A DNA stretch of 64,000 nucleotides from Lacinutrix sp. 5H-3-7-4 (GTDB lineage: Bacteria; Bacteroidota; Bacteroidia; Flavobacteriales; Flavobacteriaceae): the NCBI RefSeq assembly GCF_000211855.2, contig NC_015638.1, positions 3,073,001 to 3,137,000 of the forward strand, read 5' to 3'. Both the position numbers and the translations under genes were made by a program. The notes beneath the pieces are model-generated. The model had not been told where the DNA came from. It did not search any database and saw only the letters and a list, made by a program, of their open reading frames with translations. Each line of letters opens with the position of its first letter. Within the stretch, counting starts at the first letter, position 1. Below are positions 62,839 to 64,000 of this stretch, piece after piece.

Positions 62839-63322
62839 CTAATTAATTTAACAAATAATACGGAATCGTTCGTGATTTAGAAGGAATATAGACGGGATGT
62901 ATACAAGTTAATTTACTTGCAAGTCTTTAACGATTGGCATCGTAGAAATGCATTTCTAAACGTTGTTAACGTATTAAAGACTTAAGTTAAGATAGCAAAA
63001 AAAAATGAGAAAGTCAAATGCTATCTTATATACAGAGCTCTTATGCCTTATAAATCATCACGTGTGCAACTACCCTTATACAAGGTATAAAGGTAATAAC
63101 ACACGATCTCACGAGTGCTTCTATAGCATATCTGGTACTGGATTTGTTAAACTACGTTTTTTTGGTTACAGCTTAAAAGCTGAATGTGCTGTAAAAAACT
63201 TATCAGAACGCCGTATACAAGTCATACCTTACATGTCTTTTTATTTTAGATAGTCTAATTTATTTATTTAAACTATCTTTAGTTTTGGATATGAGTCGGT
63301 ACGACTCGTATACATAAACGTT
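62836..63322 (+). repeat. 487-bp direct repeat, copy 2
   Basis: Exact copy of 61493-61979. The flanks differ on both sides (left: AAAACC versus CGGCG; right: GTAACAC versus AGGCAAC after ACGTT), so the unit was copied or moved as a precise block. Confidence 0.9.
63005..63253 (+). CDS. Small ORF (82 aa) inside repeat copy 2, doubtful
   Basis: Base-for-base the same as the ORF at 61662, with the same reservations. Confidence 0.3.
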   Translation: MRKSNAILYTELLCLINHHVCNYPYTRYKGNNTRSHECFYSISGTGFVKLRFFGYSLKAECAVKNLSERRIQVIPYMSFYFR

Positions 63323-63349
63323 GTAACACATTTGACCAAACTACCGCAA

Positions 63350-63877
63350 ATGAATGAAATTAAGATACCTTTAAGCAAAACGAAAATCATATTAATTATG
63401 ATTGGCGCATTAGCATTTGTTATTGGTGGAGCTTGGGGAGTTTTAGAACCTGAAAGATTTGCATCTATTCGTTATCCGAAAAACATTGTTTTTATAAGTG
63501 GACTAGCAGGAGTTTTATTCTTTGGACTTTGTTTCGTTTTTATAGCTAAAAAAGTCTTTAGCAGAAAAGCAGGTTTAACTATAAATGATGACGGAATTAT
63601 TGACAACTCAAACGCTACAAGTGTTGGACTTATAGAATGGAAAGATATAACTGGAATAAAATCTTGGGGAACAGGTTCAGCAAAAGTTATTGTCGTTTTG
63701 ACTTCTGAGCCAGAAAAATATATTGAACGTTCAAAGAACTTTATTTCAAAAAAAGCAATGAAAGCGAATAATAGAATCTATGGTTCACCATTGTCAATTA
63801 TTTCGAACTCATTGAGAATAAATTTCTCGGAATTAGAAAAACTGATTTCGGAACAAATTGAGAAACGGAAAAAATAA
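63350..63877 (+). CDS. Two-helix membrane protein in cassette (STM3941-like)
   Basis: The protein has 175 residues from the ATG at 63350; the upstream TTG at 63332 is part of the junction. Two adjacent membrane helices (IILIMIGALAFVIGG and IVFISGLAGVLFFGLCFVF) are followed by a soluble beta-rich domain (GLTINDDGIIDNS, VGLIEWKDITGIKSWG) that resembles bacterial PH-like domains. The start IPLSKTKIIL fits the STM3941 family. Role unknown; GTTGTAACAC / GTGTTACAAC flank it. Confidence 0.7.
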   Translation: MNEIKIPLSKTKIILIMIGALAFVIGGAWGVLEPERFASIRYPKNIVFISGLAGVLFFGLCFVFIAKKVFSRKAGLTINDDGIIDNSNATSVGLIEWKDITGIKSWGTGSAKVIVVLTSEPEKYIERSKNFISKKAMKANNRIYGSPLSIISNSLRINFSELEKLISEQIEKRKK

Positions 63878-63883
63878 AAAAAC

Positions 63884-64000
63884 GTGTTACAACACCGTAT
63901 ATAATTTATTGCTAGTTATAGCCTACTTACGAAAGTCCTCGCGGACTTTCTATTCGGTTTTTATTTGCTAAATTAGTTGCTTATACACGTAACAAACCAT
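63884..64000 (+). other. att-like recombination site after the third gene cassette (cut by the window end)
   Basis: It begins GTGTTACAAC (63884-63893), then CGTATATAAT and the hairpin GAAAGTCC-TCGC-GGACTTTC (63931-63950). The right arm and GTT lie beyond the window. Compared with 62709, the hairpin stem differs by A to G on one side and T to C on the other, which keeps the pairing. Confidence 0.65.

Larger units (their letters stand above)
60528..64000 (+). mobile_element. Integron-like gene-cassette array without visible integrase
   Basis: At least six units on one strand each begin with GTT: 60528, 61312, 61493, 61977, 62836 and 63320. Each gene unit begins with a short sequence whose reverse complement recurs right after its gene: GTTGGCAAT / ATTGCCAAC, GTTAGGCAAC / GTTGCCTAAC, GTTGTAACAC / GTGTTACAAC. 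This is the logic of integron cassettes, where R'' of a cassette's attC is complementary to the R' at its own 5' end. A 110-130-bp foldable site follows each gene, ending with an arm such as GACCGTT. No tyrosine recombinase is in the window; it could lie beyond the end or elsewhere (CALIN-like). Confidence 0.65.

Noticed and set aside
61493-63322. Insertion sequence reading of the 487-bp repeat
   Set aside because: No transposase-sized ORF, no terminal inverted repeats at its ends and no target-site duplication; boundaries coincide with cassette GTT points instead.
63332-63349. TTG start for the two-helix cassette protein
   Set aside because: The extension MTKLPQ lies in the cassette junction and the ATG at 63350 matches the expected family start.
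60528-64000. CRISPR array reading of the repeated region
   Set aside because: The repeats are hundreds of bases long, separated by whole genes, and carry no short regularly spaced direct repeats.

Overview
The window is chromosomal DNA of a low-GC member of the Bacteroidota, almost certainly a marine-type Flavobacteriaceae. Evidence: gliding-motility genes gldF/gldG, a protein with a type IX secretion (Por) tail, lipoproteins whose mature N-terminus starts Cys-Ser/Asn-Ser-Asp-Asp-Asp, promoters of the TAnnTTTG type, A-rich leaders instead of Shine-Dalgarno sequences, and dnaN, purC and phoH of flavobacterial type. I see no rRNA, tRNA or CRISPR array.

Layout. 1-11.6 kb: mixed metabolic genes (end of an MFS transporter, a secreted unknown, CsbD, membrane patatin, acyl-lipid desaturase, two Crp/Fnr regulators, YceI, a serine hydrolase, acs, an alanine/glycine symporter). 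11.8-17.7 kb: a TetR-headed cluster that looks like electrophile/xenobiotic and redox defence (AhpD-like, SDR with a frameshifted end, EthD, FrnE-type DsbA, DoxX-like, yellow/MRJP-like, HAD type II). 17.9-25.7 kb: core genes (purC, phoH, SAM hydrolase, a GldF-GldG fusion, dnaN). 25.8-34.6 kb: small lipoproteins, an LRR-containing T9SS cargo, a secreted unknown, and a LytS/LytR-type two-component pair. 34.7-41.7 kb: a sulfide/persulfide locus (two YeeE/YedE transporters, cydAB, a CstB-like persulfide dioxygenase-rhodanese, TauE, and a Cys-containing Crp/Fnr regulator). Three promoters in it carry the same dyad TGTAAC-N4-GTTACA at exactly the same distance from the -7 element.

41.8-57.9 kb: a large signalling island. 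A 1514-residue PAS-rich histidine kinase, a single-domain receiver and a 1932-residue sigma-54 activator (receiver, 3 GAF, 7 PAS, AAA+, Fis helix-turn-helix) form one minus-strand operon. Directly downstream lies a near-consensus sigma-54 promoter with two 41-bp-spaced copies of a CACGG-AATA-CCGTG dyad. It reads into a second signalling operon (two small STAS-like proteins, a PAS kinase, a receiver). This looks like a complete enhancer-dependent circuit that can be read from sequence alone.

58-60 kb: a YdjM-like membrane protein and an outer-membrane phospholipase A. 60.5-64.0 kb (running off the end): an integron-like gene-cassette array without a visible integrase. Single genes on one strand (DUF3885 protein, lipoprotein, two-helix membrane protein) are each flanked by a cassette-specific inverted repeat, G^TT...AAC, and followed by a long foldable att-like site. 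A 487-bp unit is present twice with 100% identity, and one unit has no gene at all but is almost entirely nested perfect inverted repeats. The array and the sigma-54 circuit are the two most unusual things in the window.
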